The notes: a model not told the origin generated them from the letters alone. A stretch of DNA of 64,000 bases from Chitinophagaceae bacterium (GCA_016704325.1 JADJAG010000008.1:620001-684000), one strand, 5' to 3'. Numbered from the stretch's first letter, positions 7,908 to 17,745 are shown. A program made the numbers and translations.

Positions 7908-9790
7908 TGGCTCAAACTACATCACATACCAAATCACTGGAAGACGTTCACTCTTCAGTGAATACGATTGGCAAGAAGGGATTCTTAAGATCGCTGCTGG
8001 CATTTATCGGGCCGGCTTACCTGGTAAGTGTCGGGTACATGGATCCGGGCAACTGGGCAACAGACATTGCTGCAGGAAGCGGATTTGGGTATTCACTGAT
8101 CTGGGTGCTGCTGATGTCGAACCTGATCGCCATCCTCCTGCAAAGCCATTGTGCCCGTTTGGGTATCGTACGGGGTCTTGATTTGGCGCAGGCTTCCAAA
8201 GCAGCTTTTCCGGGATTTGTAAACATTCCATTATATGTGCTTGCAGAAATTGCCATTGCAGCAACAGACCTGGCAGAAGTACTTGGACTGGCAATTGGAT
8301 TAAATCTGCTTTTTGGTATTCCGCTCTTAATGGGTGTATCCATTGCGGTGCTCGATGCACTGCTTTTGCTGGTGATCATAAATTTTGGCATCCGTAAAAT
8401 GGAGGCTTTCATATTTTCTTTAGTATTCATTATCAGTGCTTCCTTTTTTGTGGAAATATTTTTTGCACAGCCTGTTGCAGCTGATGTATTGAAAGGTTTT
8501 ATCCCTGCTATTCCCAATGATATTGCTTTGTACATCGCAATAGGTATCATCGGTGCCACGGTTATGCCGCATAATCTCTATCTGCATTCGGCATTGGTGC
8601 AAACCCGTAAGATTGATCCGTCCTATGAGGGGAAAAAGAAGGCGCTGCTGTTTAATACCATCGATTCGACCATCGCATTAAACATTGCTTTCCTGGTTAA
8701 TGCTTCTATCCTCATCCTGGCAGGTGCTGTTTTTTTCAAGAACGGATACTTTGAAATTACAGAGATTCAGGATGCACATGGTTTGCTGGCACCCTTGCTT
8801 GGCACTCAGCTGGCACCCATACTATTTGCAGTTGCCTTAATTGCGGCCGGACAATGTTCTACGATCACAGGAACCCTTGCCGGACAAATCGTAATGGAAG
8901 GATACATTCACCTGCGCATTACACCGTGGATCAGGCGGATGCTGACCCGCATTATTGCAGTTACCCCTGCCTTCCTGGTAATCTGGTTAAAAGGCGAAGA
9001 AGAAACCGGTGAGCTGCTTATCCTTAGCCAGGTTATCCTCAGTTTACAACTTGGATTTGCAGTAGTGCCGCTTATTCATTTTGTGAGCGACAAAGAGAAG
9101 ATGGGTAAGTTTGCCATCGGCATCAAGACTAAAATTGCTTCCTGGCTGGCTGCAGCAATCATCATTACACTAAATGCGAAGCTGGTGTTGAATTTTATCT
9201 TTTCTTTGATAGAGTCAGGTGGTCCTTATTTATGGGCAGTCTATTTTATTCTGATTCCGGTGGTACTTGCCGCCTGCCTGCTGATGCTTTATATAATAAT
9301 CCATCCATTCATTTCATCCAAGAGCAAAAAACTTCGTGTGCCACATCCCGAGATACTTCCCATTCAATTTGAAGAAAATGCGCAATTCAAACGCATTGCG
9401 ATTACCGTTGATTTCTCTGACAAAGATCAAAAAACCATTTCACGCGCATTAACTACCGGTGGCAAAAAGAGTAGTTACCTCCTGATTCATGTAGTAGAAT
9501 CTGCAGGTGCAATATTTATGGAAAAGGACATTGCTGACCTGGAATCAGGAACGGATACCGAAAACCTAAAGCGCTACACAGAAGCACTTACGAAGCAAGG
9601 ATACCAGGTAACGTATGAACTTGGTTTCGGAAGAAGGTCAAAAGTGATTCCTAAAGCGGTTAAGCAGTTTAATGCGGATTTGCTGGTGATGGGTACGCAT
9701 GGCCACCGTGGATTGAAAGACCTGCTTTTTGGAGAAACCATCAATGCAGTTCGACATAAGATAGGAATACCCTTACTTGCAGTGAAATAA
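7907..9790 (+). CDS. mntH: Nramp Mn2+/divalent metal transporter fused to a UspA domain
   Basis: The first ~465 of 627 residues form an Nramp permease with about 11 membrane helices. The metal-site motifs are intact: DPGN at 46-49 in helix 1 and MPH at 220-222 in helix 6. Residues ~485-627 form a universal stress protein domain (FKRIAITVDFS at the start; GTHGHRGLKDLLFGE near the end fits the ATP-binding Gx2Gx9G pattern, with E where S/T is usual). The protein should import Mn2+ with protons. The Usp part is cytoplasmic and could sense nucleotide or stress, which is inference. Its ATG overlaps the mntR stop, so it belongs to the same regulated unit. Confidence 0.94.
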   Translation: MAQTTSHTKSLEDVHSSVNTIGKKGFLRSLLAFIGPAYLVSVGYMDPGNWATDIAAGSGFGYSLIWVLLMSNLIAILLQSHCARLGIVRGLDLAQASKAAFPGFVNIPLYVLAEIAIAATDLAEVLGLAIGLNLLFGIPLLMGVSIAVLDALLLLVIINFGIRKMEAFIFSLVFIISASFFVEIFFAQPVAADVLKGFIPAIPNDIALYIAIGIIGATVMPHNLYLHSALVQTRKIDPSYEGKKKALLFNTIDSTIALNIAFLVNASILILAGAVFFKNGYFEITEIQDAHGLLAPLLGTQLAPILFAVALIAAGQCSTITGTLAGQIVMEGYIHLRITPWIRRMLTRIIAVTPAFLVIWLKGEEETGELLILSQVILSLQLGFAVVPLIHFVSDKEKMGKFAIGIKTKIASWLAAAIIITLNAKLVLNFIFSLIESGGPYLWAVYFILIPVVLAACLLMLYIIIHPFISSKSKKLRVPHPEILPIQFEENAQFKRIAITVDFSDKDQKTISRALTTGGKKSSYLLIHVVESAGAIFMEKDIADLESGTDTENLKRYTEALTKQGYQVTYELGFGRRSKVIPKAVKQFNADLLVMGTHGHRGLKDLLFGETINAVRHKIGIPLLAVK

Positions 9791-9912
9791 TTATTTAGCG
9801 CATCCTGTTTTTTTTAGAGAAAAAATAGTTGTGTTGAAAGTTGTTTTTAGCATGTTAGCAGTTGTTGCATTTTTAAGCTGCTGAACCATTTTACTTTGCT
9901 CATTTTTACCAG

Positions 9913-10326
9913 ATGAAAGACCTGTTCAGTCCCGGAGATCAGAAAGTATTTAAGAAGCTGGTGACAGCTGCTGATACGGCAGGCTTTTTTGATAGTCTAG
10001 TGCATCCCGTTTATTCCACTTTCAGCATTGCAAGAGATGCTGAATGGTGCGGAAGGCTTTTTGTGTTGGAAATGAAAGATTTGGATGAAGAAGGAATTGG
10101 CACATTCATTTCCGTTAACCATCATGCACCTGCCTTTCCCGGTGAAGAAGTAATTTTCACAACTACACTAAAGGAAATAAGAAAGCATGAAGTGCTCACG
10201 TCCTATATTGCAATGGCCGGCGACCGTCTTATTGCACAGGGTGAACAGGGACAGAAAATATTTAAACAAGAAAAACTGGAGAAGCTATTCTCCTCATTAA
10301 AAAAGGCAAAACAAGACGATGAGTGA
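9913..10326 (+). CDS. Thioesterase-like (FlK/hotdog family) protein
   Basis: The 137-residue cytoplasmic protein has the pattern of FlK-type hotdog thioesterases. An N-terminal helix is followed by a central GIGTFISVNHHAPAFPGEEV strand block and DRLIAQGEQGQKIF near the end. The His-His in VNHHAP is at the place where FlK-type enzymes carry a conserved histidine. The substrate cannot be told. The gene overlaps smpB by 8 bases, so the two are co-translated, although no functional link is obvious. I am fairly sure of the fold and not of the activity. Confidence 0.7.
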   Translation: MKDLFSPGDQKVFKKLVTAADTAGFFDSLVHPVYSTFSIARDAEWCGRLFVLEMKDLDEEGIGTFISVNHHAPAFPGEEVIFTTTLKEIRKHEVLTSYIAMAGDRLIAQGEQGQKIFKQEKLEKLFSSLKKAKQDDE

Positions 10327-10774
10327 TGCGATCAATATAAAAAACAAGAAAGCGTATTTTGAGTTTGAGTTCATCGACAAATTTATTGCCGGTATTCAAC
10401 TTACCGGTACGGAAATAAAATCCATCAGGGAAGGAAAAGTGAATATGAATGATGGCTGGTGCTATTTTCAGAAGAATGAACTATGGATCAAAAACCTGAA
10501 TATCTCCACCTATGACAAAGGCACCCATTATAACCATGAACCCCTGAGACCGAGGAAACTGTTGTTGAATAAAAAAGAGCTAAAAAAGCTGCAGGATAAA
10601 ATCAAGGAAAAGGGGTTAACCGTTATTCCTTTGCGGCTCTTCATCAACGACCGTGGTTTCGCTAAACTGGAAATTGCCCTTTCGAAAGGCAAAAAAATTC
10701 ATGATAAAAGAAATACCATTAAAGAACGTGAAGCTAAACGCGAAATGGGGAGAGATGGCAAAGGCCGGAACTGA
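10319..10774 (+). CDS. smpB: SsrA-binding protein SmpB
   Basis: The 151-residue protein has the full SmpB pattern: an N-terminal beta-barrel with KKAYFEFEFIDKFIAGIQLTGTE at its start, the SIREGKVNM block, and the basic C-terminal tail (KKIHDKRNTIKEREAKREM) that reaches into the decoding centre. It binds tmRNA and brings it to stalled ribosomes in trans-translation. No tmRNA gene is seen in this window. It ends 16 bases before a bidirectional terminator shared with the converging lipoprotein gene. Confidence 0.97.
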   Translation: MSDAINIKNKKAYFEFEFIDKFIAGIQLTGTEIKSIREGKVNMNDGWCYFQKNELWIKNLNISTYDKGTHYNHEPLRPRKLLLNKKELKKLQDKIKEKGLTVIPLRLFINDRGFAKLEIALSKGKKIHDKRNTIKEREAKREMGRDGKGRN

Positions 10775-10785
10775 TCAGTTAAATG

Positions 10786-10820
10786 CAAAAAAAATCCTCT
10801 GTAAAAGAGGATTTTTTCTT
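10786..10820. terminator. Bidirectional terminator between smpB and lipoprotein gene
   Basis: An AATCCTCT/AGAGGATT stem with a 5-base loop is preceded by a run of A and followed by TTTTTTCTT. It can therefore end transcripts from both converging genes. Confidence 0.9.
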
Positions 10821-10837
10821 AAGGTATGTTTTAGCAA

Positions 10838-11428
10838 TTACTTAATTCGCGTAAGTACGTATGATTTCTGAAGCGCCTCATTAGTTACAGGGTCTATTGT
10901 ATCCCGTTGCAGTTTCATCTCATTGTTTCTCAATTCAATAATATCAAATAGTAATGATTTCTTGGTTTCAGGATCAAGTATTAGTAGTTGTTCCTTATTC
11001 TTAAGGTCGCCCACATTACTGGTAAAATTCCATTCTTTAATGATTACCGATAAAGAACTGTCTTTGTATAATGAATCTTTGCAGATGGGCGTATTATTGG
11101 CAATGTCATAAATATATGAAGAGTCAATAGTCAGTTTTTGCTGGTAACCGCCGTCTTTATCAAACGTCCAGATGTATTTGTAATTTAAAACCACTTTATC
11201 TGTCTGGCTGCCGCAAAAACCGATATAAGGACCTATAGAATCCGTTACCCTGCGCAGCGAATCATCATCATTCACTTGATACTCAGTAATATTCCATTCC
11301 CCTGTTACACGGGCTAACCTGGAATGCAGAGAGAAAAAAGGGTCTTCAGGGCCTTTCTTACAACTTTGCCAAAAATTCAGGATAGTGATCCCAATGAGTA
11401 TAAAAACAACAAACTTCAATTGTTTCAT
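10838..11428 (-). CDS. Lipoprotein of unknown function (lipocalin-like)
   Basis: The 196-residue protein has a signal peptide with lipobox Cys at residue 23 (FWQSCKKG), so it is probably an outer- or inner-membrane lipoprotein facing the periplasm. The body is beta-rich with 'VTGEWNITEYQVNDD' early and alternating strands, resembling the small lipocalin-like/DUF5004-type lipoproteins common in Bacteroidota. I do not recognise a specific family. It stands alone and ends at a shared terminator with smpB. Confidence 0.8.
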   Translation of the reverse strand: MKQLKFVVFILIGITILNFWQSCKKGPEDPFFSLHSRLARVTGEWNITEYQVNDDDSLRRVTDSIGPYIGFCGSQTDKVVLNYKYIWTFDKDGGYQQKLTIDSSYIYDIANNTPICKDSLYKDSSLSVIIKEWNFTSNVGDLKNKEQLLILDPETKKSLLFDIIELRNNEMKLQRDTIDPVTNEALQKSYVLTRIK

Positions 11429-11635
11429 TTTTTAAAATTTAGTTCTAAAATGCTGCTATTAAAGGAAGTGGCCAAAGATAAAGTAATTTTTTATTGTTGT
11501 GTTGAATCCGGCAAATTTCACCAATTCTCACCCAAATTTGTCCTATTGAGGCTATCTAAAGCTGATCTGTCTGAATTATTGTGTCGCTAAGGTAAATAAT
11601 GAACAACACCATTTCAACTATTATCTGTTCTTACC

Positions 11636-11677
11636 CGGTAAAAATGGAAACGGAATCCTTTCAGATCCCGTTTCCAT
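11636..11677 (-). terminator. Rho-independent terminator of the Omp28-like gene
   Basis: On the - strand a long stem (ATGGAAACGGGATC paired with GATTCCGTTTCCAT, one bulge) is followed by TTTTT. It lies 20 bases after the stop at 11697. Confidence 0.85.
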
Positions 11678-11696
11678 CATTTGATATAAGCTATTT

Positions 11697-13736
11697 TCAA
11701 TGTATCACCTGCATGCTTTTCGTACCAATGTTATTGGAAGCGCTCTGGAGGCGGTAGAAATAAATACCGTTTACCAGGCTGCTTGTGTTCAATTCAATCA
11801 TGGTGGTATTCCTGCTTACGGGTTGTGAATAGATCTGACGTCCAAGCTGATCAATTACAATCAAGGTCATATCACTTGTCAAACCGGAAACCGGAATAGT
11901 AGTAACCTGGCTGGAAGGATTTGGGAAATTTTGTCCCAGTTGCTGTGTACCGGCAGTAATGGCATCAGTTCCGGTAATTCCGTAAAACCAATCATACGCA
12001 GTTTTGATGATGGCTGATTTATGTGTACTGGTACCGAGCATTTCAATACCCGGAGCAATATAAACCGTCTTATAGGTACCATTTTCACCACGTACACCAG
12101 CTACTTTAGAAGTAACATTGTTGTAATAAAAGATAGGTGTTCCAACGCCTTTGGCTACAATCTGATCAGGAAAAAAATAGGTGCTGGTATAATAATAATT
12201 GATAGGTGTGGAACCCAATGCTCCAAAAACCGGATCACCGGTATTGGCAGTCAATGGCTTATTGGCTGTAGTTCCATCATTAACAAAATCTGCAAACATA
12301 TAATCGTTGTAAAACGCCTGGGTGAGTGCAGTAGCATGTCCGGCATCTGCAGGATCTGTCCATACGTCCCATCCTATATCCTGACCGCTGATAAACAGAT
12401 TACCGCCATTATCCATAAACTCCATCAATTCAGTTACAAAATCATCTGTTAATGCAGGGAAATACCAACCTGCATTATAGTAGATATTGTTTACGCCGGC
12501 AAGCGAACCTTCTGTAAAAGCACGCTGTGCAAGCGATGAACTCATGATACCGTAAGCTGCTGTGCCCGCACTGGCAAAGGCATTGATGTAACTTGTTTCC
12601 AGGAAACTTACCGTTTCACAGGCCATAGCGGAATTATTTATTACCAGTTCTGTGACGCCGGATAAAACATACACTGATTTCAACACTGCATCTTCAGAAG
12701 GGTTGGTTAAAGACTGAATGCTAAGCATGTAAGTAGCCATGGCAGGCGTTGCACCCGGCGTAACATTTACAGTAATAGGCGTTGCAATAGCTGCATCCAT
12801 GTTACCTGTTGCTGAAGTGGTATACGTTGTGCCATTTAATACAAAGTTGGCAGACCAGTCGGCCGGCGCGTCAGATGTTAAGGTATAAGAATACTCTTGT
12901 GTTATGTCGCTGATGTTGACACCTTCCAGTGTAAAGGAACTTGCTGCAGATACTGTGCCTGCTGCAGTAATAGTCAAAGGATCATTAATGGAAACACTCG
13001 GGTCAAAGGTGGAGCCGCAATTATATATTTCTTTCGAGGATTCATTCTGAACAAAAGCTACAAGAGCAATCTCGTTCATGTTCCATGTAGCTACTTCATC
13101 ATAAGAATAATTAAAAACCACAGAAGCTCCCTGTGCCGGAAGTACAATCGTTTCCCCGGCAGTGCCAGGAAGCATAGAACGGAATACATTCGGGAAATAC
13201 TTTTCTCCATTATTACCCGGAGGGCTTACATAGTTTACGTTTCTTTCAATAATGGCTGTACGAAGTTTCAGATTACCGGTAGGTGGTGTACCTACAGAAT
13301 AAACAGTAACTGTTACATCATGCGATGTGCCATTATCAACGTCTTCCACAGTTATCCGAATTGGACTGGTGGCTGCTACCTGATCATTCACATCCTGTTG
13401 AACAAAAGCGCCCGGTGCGCCTGATTTAACATTTCCCAGCATGTACACATCAGGCACACCTGAGACATTATAGTAATCTACCCTGGCATCACTTTGAGCA
13501 GCATTGGCATTGTACATAGGATCAACGCCCGGCCAGGAGGTATGGTAAGCGATATGCCGTACCGTGTTCGGGTTCTGATCTAATATGTTACACTGAAATC
13601 CGGGGTTCTGCTGTGCGCACGGACCACAACTTGCCTGTGTGAAGTGCTCAAACATCACATACTTGGGAGCCTGTGCCTGCGTACTGCCGAACCCAATAAA
13701 GGCCAAGAGTACCGTAAGAAGTGTAAATTTTTGCAT
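11697..13736 (-). CDS. Secreted Omp28-like thioredoxin-fold protein with T9SS sorting domain
   Basis: The 679-residue protein has a signal peptide (residues 1-22, ending TQAQ). An Omp28-related domain follows: KYVMFEHFTQASCGPCAQQN carries a thioredoxin-like CGPC at residues 37-40. The middle (about residues 235-600) is beta-rich and contains a ThuA/GATase-like stretch (FMDNGGNLFISGQDIGWD, residues ~442-459). The last ~80 residues are a T9SS type A domain (NFPNPSSQVTTI ... GIYFYRL). It is likely exported to the surface; a redox or thiol role is possible from the CxxC. Many Bacteroidota carry related proteins of unknown role. Confidence 0.88.
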   Translation of the reverse strand: MQKFTLLTVLLAFIGFGSTQAQAPKYVMFEHFTQASCGPCAQQNPGFQCNILDQNPNTVRHIAYHTSWPGVDPMYNANAAQSDARVDYYNVSGVPDVYMLGNVKSGAPGAFVQQDVNDQVAATSPIRITVEDVDNGTSHDVTVTVYSVGTPPTGNLKLRTAIIERNVNYVSPPGNNGEKYFPNVFRSMLPGTAGETIVLPAQGASVVFNYSYDEVATWNMNEIALVAFVQNESSKEIYNCGSTFDPSVSINDPLTITAAGTVSAASSFTLEGVNISDITQEYSYTLTSDAPADWSANFVLNGTTYTTSATGNMDAAIATPITVNVTPGATPAMATYMLSIQSLTNPSEDAVLKSVYVLSGVTELVINNSAMACETVSFLETSYINAFASAGTAAYGIMSSSLAQRAFTEGSLAGVNNIYYNAGWYFPALTDDFVTELMEFMDNGGNLFISGQDIGWDVWTDPADAGHATALTQAFYNDYMFADFVNDGTTANKPLTANTGDPVFGALGSTPINYYYTSTYFFPDQIVAKGVGTPIFYYNNVTSKVAGVRGENGTYKTVYIAPGIEMLGTSTHKSAIIKTAYDWFYGITGTDAITAGTQQLGQNFPNPSSQVTTIPVSGLTSDMTLIVIDQLGRQIYSQPVSRNTTMIELNTSSLVNGIYFYRLQSASNNIGTKSMQVIH

Positions 13737-13829
13737 GGATAAAATGGGTTTAGAAAATGAATTGTTTATGGGAACGGCGAATATACGAAAATCAATAAAA
13801 ATGAATTAGCCGAAGCGATTGCTGGGGTA

Positions 13830-13995
13830 GGTAATGGTTGGTGGGTTAAATGGTTAAATGGTTAAATTGCTAAATGGTTAAATTGCTGCGGCGAAGCCGA
13901 TCATTTGCTATTCTGTAATCACTACGCTGCTTTACTCATTTACTCAAATACTTAATAATTAATACTCAATACTCAATACTCAATACTCAATTGAC
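13830..13995 (+). repeat. Partial copy of the interior of MITE family 2
   Basis: GGTTGGTGGGTTAAATGG, then GGTTAAAT-type short repeats, GCGAAGCCGAT, TCTGTAATCACTACGCTGC and ACTCAATACTCAATACTC follow in the same order as in the full copy at 30774-30961. The terminal GGGTGTACGAC ends are not recognisable here. The tandem TTAAATGG and ATACTCA units vary in number between copies. Confidence 0.75.
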
Positions 13996-14007
13996 CTGAG
14001 CCATCTT

Positions 14008-15222
14008 CTATTCAACCAACAACTTTTCTACCAAACCTTGGGTATCATCCTTCCATTTCTCATACTCATTACCGGTAGCTGGACCATTGATTCCTGAATA
14101 CATCTTACGCAGGTTGCCCTTTCGATCCACAAAGAATGTAGTTGGATATGCAAACATGCCTTCCAGCATCGGCAATGTCTTAATTGCTTCCGGACCCGGC
14201 TGCCCGGCCAGCAAGATGCTATAATGGATATTGAATCGCTTCTTTAGTCGCTCGATATTTTCTACTGCTTTCTCACCAGTCGCCTTCTCATAGGCAAGTC
14301 CTATGATTTCAAAACCCTGATCATGGTATTGATCGTACAAAGGAGCAAAAAAGGCCACTTCATCCATGCAATTCGGACACCAGGAGCCAAGGATCTGAAC
14401 AATTACTACCTTATTTCGAAAGCGTTCATCAGTAAGGGATACCTGGTTGCCCTGCAAGTCAGGAAATGTAAATGCAAGTTTATCGAAGCCGGGTTTTAGT
14501 CTAATGAAAGTAGAAGGGTCGGGCAATTCAAAATCCGGATTCTTCTTTGCCACCCATGCCTCCTGCCAATGATTGCCGGAATAATACATGCCTTTCAGCA
14601 TTCCGGCAGGATCAATAGTTCCTTTAAAAAGAAACGCATGAGAACCATCGAAACAGGAGAGATAGAAATTGTTGCCTTGCACGGTTCCTTCCAGGTACCG
14701 GTAATCGCCTGAAGTGGTCAGGAAGGTACCCGTGAGTGAATTACCGGTCTGATTAAATAGCCCAACCGCTTTGGAACTGTCGGCAGTGCCCTTGCTGAAA
14801 TCGACTTCCCAACGACCTGAGATATTAAGAATTGGTTTAACTGCTTCATTGGTAAACCTGTATTTCAACCCGTAACTTGCTTTGAACGGAAATACATTGT
14901 TCGATTTGCGGGAATGGTTGATCCAGGTGCCATTCATGGTTTCCGGTGTATACTGTAGTCTGAATTCCGAATCAAATACCGGAAGTTTAATCACCACGCT
15001 GTCATTCATCACCAATATTTCATCCACAACGATTCTTTCTTCACCATTCATGATCACCATCTGAAGCTTTCCGTTTAGATAGCTCGTTTCAAAATTGAAA
15101 GGCAGTTCGCCTCCATTTGTTGTCAGAACGCCGCGCCATATACCGGATTGAATGCCTGCAGGCAGGTTAAGGCTGTTAGCGGTGCTGGTAACAAAGTACA
15201 GAAGGAGGTGCAAAAAGATCAT
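14008..15222 (-). CDS. TlpA-like thioredoxin-fold lipid/envelope protein
   Basis: The 404-residue protein starts with a hydrophobic signal segment (residues 2-18). Residues ~25-225 are a beta-rich domain with two similar halves (GIWRGVLTTNGGELPFNF and SGRWEVDFSKG). From about residue 245 there is an AhpC/TSA-TlpA domain with the redox motif WCPNC at 281-285. It should act as a thiol-disulfide oxidoreductase in the periplasm. Proteins with this layout are frequent in Bacteroidota, where they are often annotated as TlpA family. The downstream RDD gene lies on the same strand 54 bases upstream of it, so an operon is possible. Confidence 0.88.
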   Translation of the reverse strand: MIFLHLLLYFVTSTANSLNLPAGIQSGIWRGVLTTNGGELPFNFETSYLNGKLQMVIMNGEERIVVDEILVMNDSVVIKLPVFDSEFRLQYTPETMNGTWINHSRKSNNVFPFKASYGLKYRFTNEAVKPILNISGRWEVDFSKGTADSSKAVGLFNQTGNSLTGTFLTTSGDYRYLEGTVQGNNFYLSCFDGSHAFLFKGTIDPAGMLKGMYYSGNHWQEAWVAKKNPDFELPDPSTFIRLKPGFDKLAFTFPDLQGNQVSLTDERFRNKVVIVQILGSWCPNCMDEVAFFAPLYDQYHDQGFEIIGLAYEKATGEKAVENIERLKKRFNIHYSILLAGQPGPEAIKTLPMLEGMFAYPTTFFVDRKGNLRKMYSGINGPATGNEYEKWKDDTQGLVEKLLVE

Positions 15223-15276
15223 TGCTTGAATTTTCAGTGAGAAAGCAAATCTAATGGATAGCTGACAAACAAACGG

Positions 15277-15798
15277 TTAGTATTTCACGCAGATCATATT
15301 GGTGAGTTTGTCGTGCCATGTTTGATGGTAGTCGGAAACAAAGTATGCCAGGCAACTCAGAATAGCAGGAATGCCGGCAAGCACTACAAATATGAGATAG
15401 ATCCAGGAGCGTGCTGCACACATCCTGAAGTATGGAACCTGCCGTGTAGACAGATCGACGAGCCTGATCCGCATGATGCGCTTTCCAATGGTGCCGCCAA
15501 GGCTTTCGAGTACCGGTGAATAAAGAAGCACCCACATCATCAAAGCAAAAGCAGGCATTGCTTGCTTGACACTGGAAACAATAAACACCACATTATACGG
15601 ATTGTCAGCATTAATGAAATAGATGGCCATTTCCTGAAGGCCAAAGGAAGTACCAAATACAATGGCGGTGTCAATAATTCGTGCTATGGCGCGTTGAAAA
15701 AAAGTAGCAAGCAACTGTTCTTCTTCTCGTTTAACTTCCTGGGAAATTTTACTTAGCAGTTGTTCGATGGGGTCAGGCTGCGCCGATTTGGATACCAT
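15277..15798 (-). CDS. RDD family membrane protein
   Basis: The 173-residue protein has a ~25-residue cytoplasmic start rich in charged residues. An RDD domain follows with three hydrophobic segments (about residues 45-60, 78-95 and 130-150). The Arg of FQRAIARIIDTAIV and the later pair of charged motifs (GGTIGKRIMRIRLVD and DYHQTWHDKLTNMICVKY) match the family. The function is not established; some RDD proteins have been linked to ion or Na+/H+ transport. Confidence 0.88.
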   Translation of the reverse strand: MVSKSAQPDPIEQLLSKISQEVKREEEQLLATFFQRAIARIIDTAIVFGTSFGLQEMAIYFINADNPYNVVFIVSSVKQAMPAFALMMWVLLYSPVLESLGGTIGKRIMRIRLVDLSTRQVPYFRMCAARSWIYLIFVVLAGIPAILSCLAYFVSDYHQTWHDKLTNMICVKY

Positions 15799-15958
15799 AA
15801 TGGATGATTCAGGATGTTAAAATTCGCACTGTTTACCCAAAAAAAGAAATAGATTTTACCGTAACAGGAATCGCCAAAATGATGCTTTGCTTTGCAATAC
15901 TCCGAAGTGTGCTTCCGCCAACCTATAACAAAGAAAATTCAGCAGTTAAGAAACCCTA

Positions 15959-17395
15959 TCAGAACACAACCACATTTACTGAATAAGGTTTTAATATGAC
16001 GGAAGTAGTTTGAACGCTGCCTTCCGATACATCAAAACTGCCAAGTGAAGACGCTGCAACGGAATGAATCGTAAAACTCTTTCCTGTCACACTTTTGCCG
16101 TCGATCTTCAATGAAGGAATGCTTATTTCATTCCCTGTTTCATTCATCAGCAAAAGTGAATGAATACCATTCTCGCTGCAAGCCACACCACTTACTCCGG
16201 TTAAGCCTGTAATCACCATTTCATTCACTTTCTTGTGTCCCTCAAACAGCAAGCCGCATGCTTTCAGGGTTTTATAAAAATTAGCGGCATCTCCTTTTCC
16301 GCCATCACCCCTGTTAAGACTCTTAAGCGGCATAAAGGCTGCATAGCTGATGAAGTTGCTGTTGTTGCTGTTATAATTGATTACAAATTCGTAGAATTTG
16401 CCGATGTACAGGCAACCTATCATGGTATTGTGAATGGAGGTTTTTGCTTTAATACCCCATTGACAAACGGCAACATTTTTACCCGGAAAATTACTTTTGA
16501 AAGTCTGCAACCACTGCGGTATGGTTTGAGAAAATGCCTGGTTAATAACAGGCAGGTTGTCTGCCGCATTTTCTTTTGCTGTAAAAAGATCCTTATCCCA
16601 TATATACAGCCGCGCTTCATCACCAGGAATATCCTTCAACTGCTTATTCCATTCCGAAAATTTGGAAGTCTGCTTATAAACCGGTGCTGCATCTACCGTT
16701 GTAATGATACCGGGATACTTTTTTTCAACTGCTTCAATCCATTGTGAGATCTTCTTCTTGTAAGCATTTCCATCCGGGTAGTCGCGTGCATTGCTGCTGA
16801 TATTTTGCTCCAGCCCAAAGATAACCCGTTGCGCATTGCTGCGTTCGATCTTCCAATACAACTCCTCCAGAGTGCCGCCCTGCACATTGGCAATCAGGTC
16901 GCCCCGAACTTTTAATTTTTTGAGCAGCGCAGTATACTGATTGAAGAAGTCAACCCCAAATTTTACAGTACCTACTCCATCCAATATTTCATCAAATGAC
17001 TCACCACGGGCTTCTGCATCTTCACGACGAAGATTGTATCCATCGCCCTTGCCCCCGTTAATAAGGGTATCCCCGATAATTGCATGATCATGGTCTGAAG
17101 TACTACCACCACTGTATTGAAGTGAATTCAGATTCAGTGCCTTCAACCAGGAGAAGTAGGGATCAGCAAGTATATTTCGCGGAACCATCCCTTTTGCAAA
17201 GAAAATATCGATCGTAACACCCGAATGCACTTGCTTATACAATGCAACAGCGTTGGCAGTATTGATAGTTATGCCCGCATCTGTAGAGGATGAATCCGGA
17301 GCAACAATCAAACTGGCATTTTTTCCATTACCGGTAGTATTACATCCAATAGCAATAAGTAACAGTAGTACTAAGGCTTGTGTTGTTCTGATCAT
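15959..17395 (-). CDS. Lipoprotein with glycoside-hydrolase-like TIM barrel
   Basis: The 478-residue protein has a lipobox (LLLLIAIGCNTT, Cys18). Its layout suits a TIM barrel followed by a small beta-sandwich: 'LNLNSLQYSGGSTSDHDH' early, 'VIFGLEQN' and 'VAVCQWGIK' in the middle, and a C-terminal 'LLLMNETGNEISIPSLKIDG ... LKPYSVNVVVF' ending typical of clan GH-A glycosidases such as arabinofuranosidase or GH39/GH79-like enzymes. No assignment to a numbered family is possible by eye. It would act in the periplasm or at the outer membrane on carbohydrate. The catalytic glutamates were not assigned. Confidence 0.6.
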   Translation of the reverse strand: MIRTTQALVLLLLIAIGCNTTGNGKNASLIVAPDSSSTDAGITINTANAVALYKQVHSGVTIDIFFAKGMVPRNILADPYFSWLKALNLNSLQYSGGSTSDHDHAIIGDTLINGGKGDGYNLRREDAEARGESFDEILDGVGTVKFGVDFFNQYTALLKKLKVRGDLIANVQGGTLEELYWKIERSNAQRVIFGLEQNISSNARDYPDGNAYKKKISQWIEAVEKKYPGIITTVDAAPVYKQTSKFSEWNKQLKDIPGDEARLYIWDKDLFTAKENAADNLPVINQAFSQTIPQWLQTFKSNFPGKNVAVCQWGIKAKTSIHNTMIGCLYIGKFYEFVINYNSNNSNFISYAAFMPLKSLNRGDGGKGDAANFYKTLKACGLLFEGHKKVNEMVITGLTGVSGVACSENGIHSLLLMNETGNEISIPSLKIDGKSVTGKSFTIHSVAASSLGSFDVSEGSVQTTSVILKPYSVNVVVF

Positions 17396-17745
17396 TTCAT
17401 TTGAGTTTTAGCATGCAATTGCAAATTAAAGGAGCTGATTCACTGCTTACAAAATTGAAACCAATTCTTTTCGATCTATTTACCAATGCAATTTCATTTG
17501 ACCGGTTTTCTCCACGGCCAGATGAGCATTGCATCAGGTACGAATCACTTCCGGATCTATTTTATAACCAAATGATTCCATGGAATATGCTTAGCCATTA
17601 TGCGCAAACTTTTCATTACAGACAATCTGATTGAAGCTCAAATGCGCTTATTGGATTAATGTTCTTTTGTACCCTGAACAATATTGGATATAACCCGCGA
17701 AGTAAAAGGATATTACATTGATGCAACAACCACCTAACAATTTAT
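17396..17745. other. Intergenic region, no gene seen
   Basis: No supported gene or RNA is visible between the glycosidase-like lipoprotein and the simple repeat at 17746. One small open frame at the left shows no recognisable features. Confidence 0.4.

Noticed and set aside
8004..8602. Open frames opposite the Nramp gene
   Set aside because: They are antisense shadows of a well-supported gene with no independent features.
13840..13995. Short regularly spaced repeats (GGTTAAAT and ATACTCA units) that could suggest a CRISPR array
   Set aside because: The units are 7-10 bases, tandem and without unique spacers, and belong to the interior of a MITE family also seen at 30774 and 43761.
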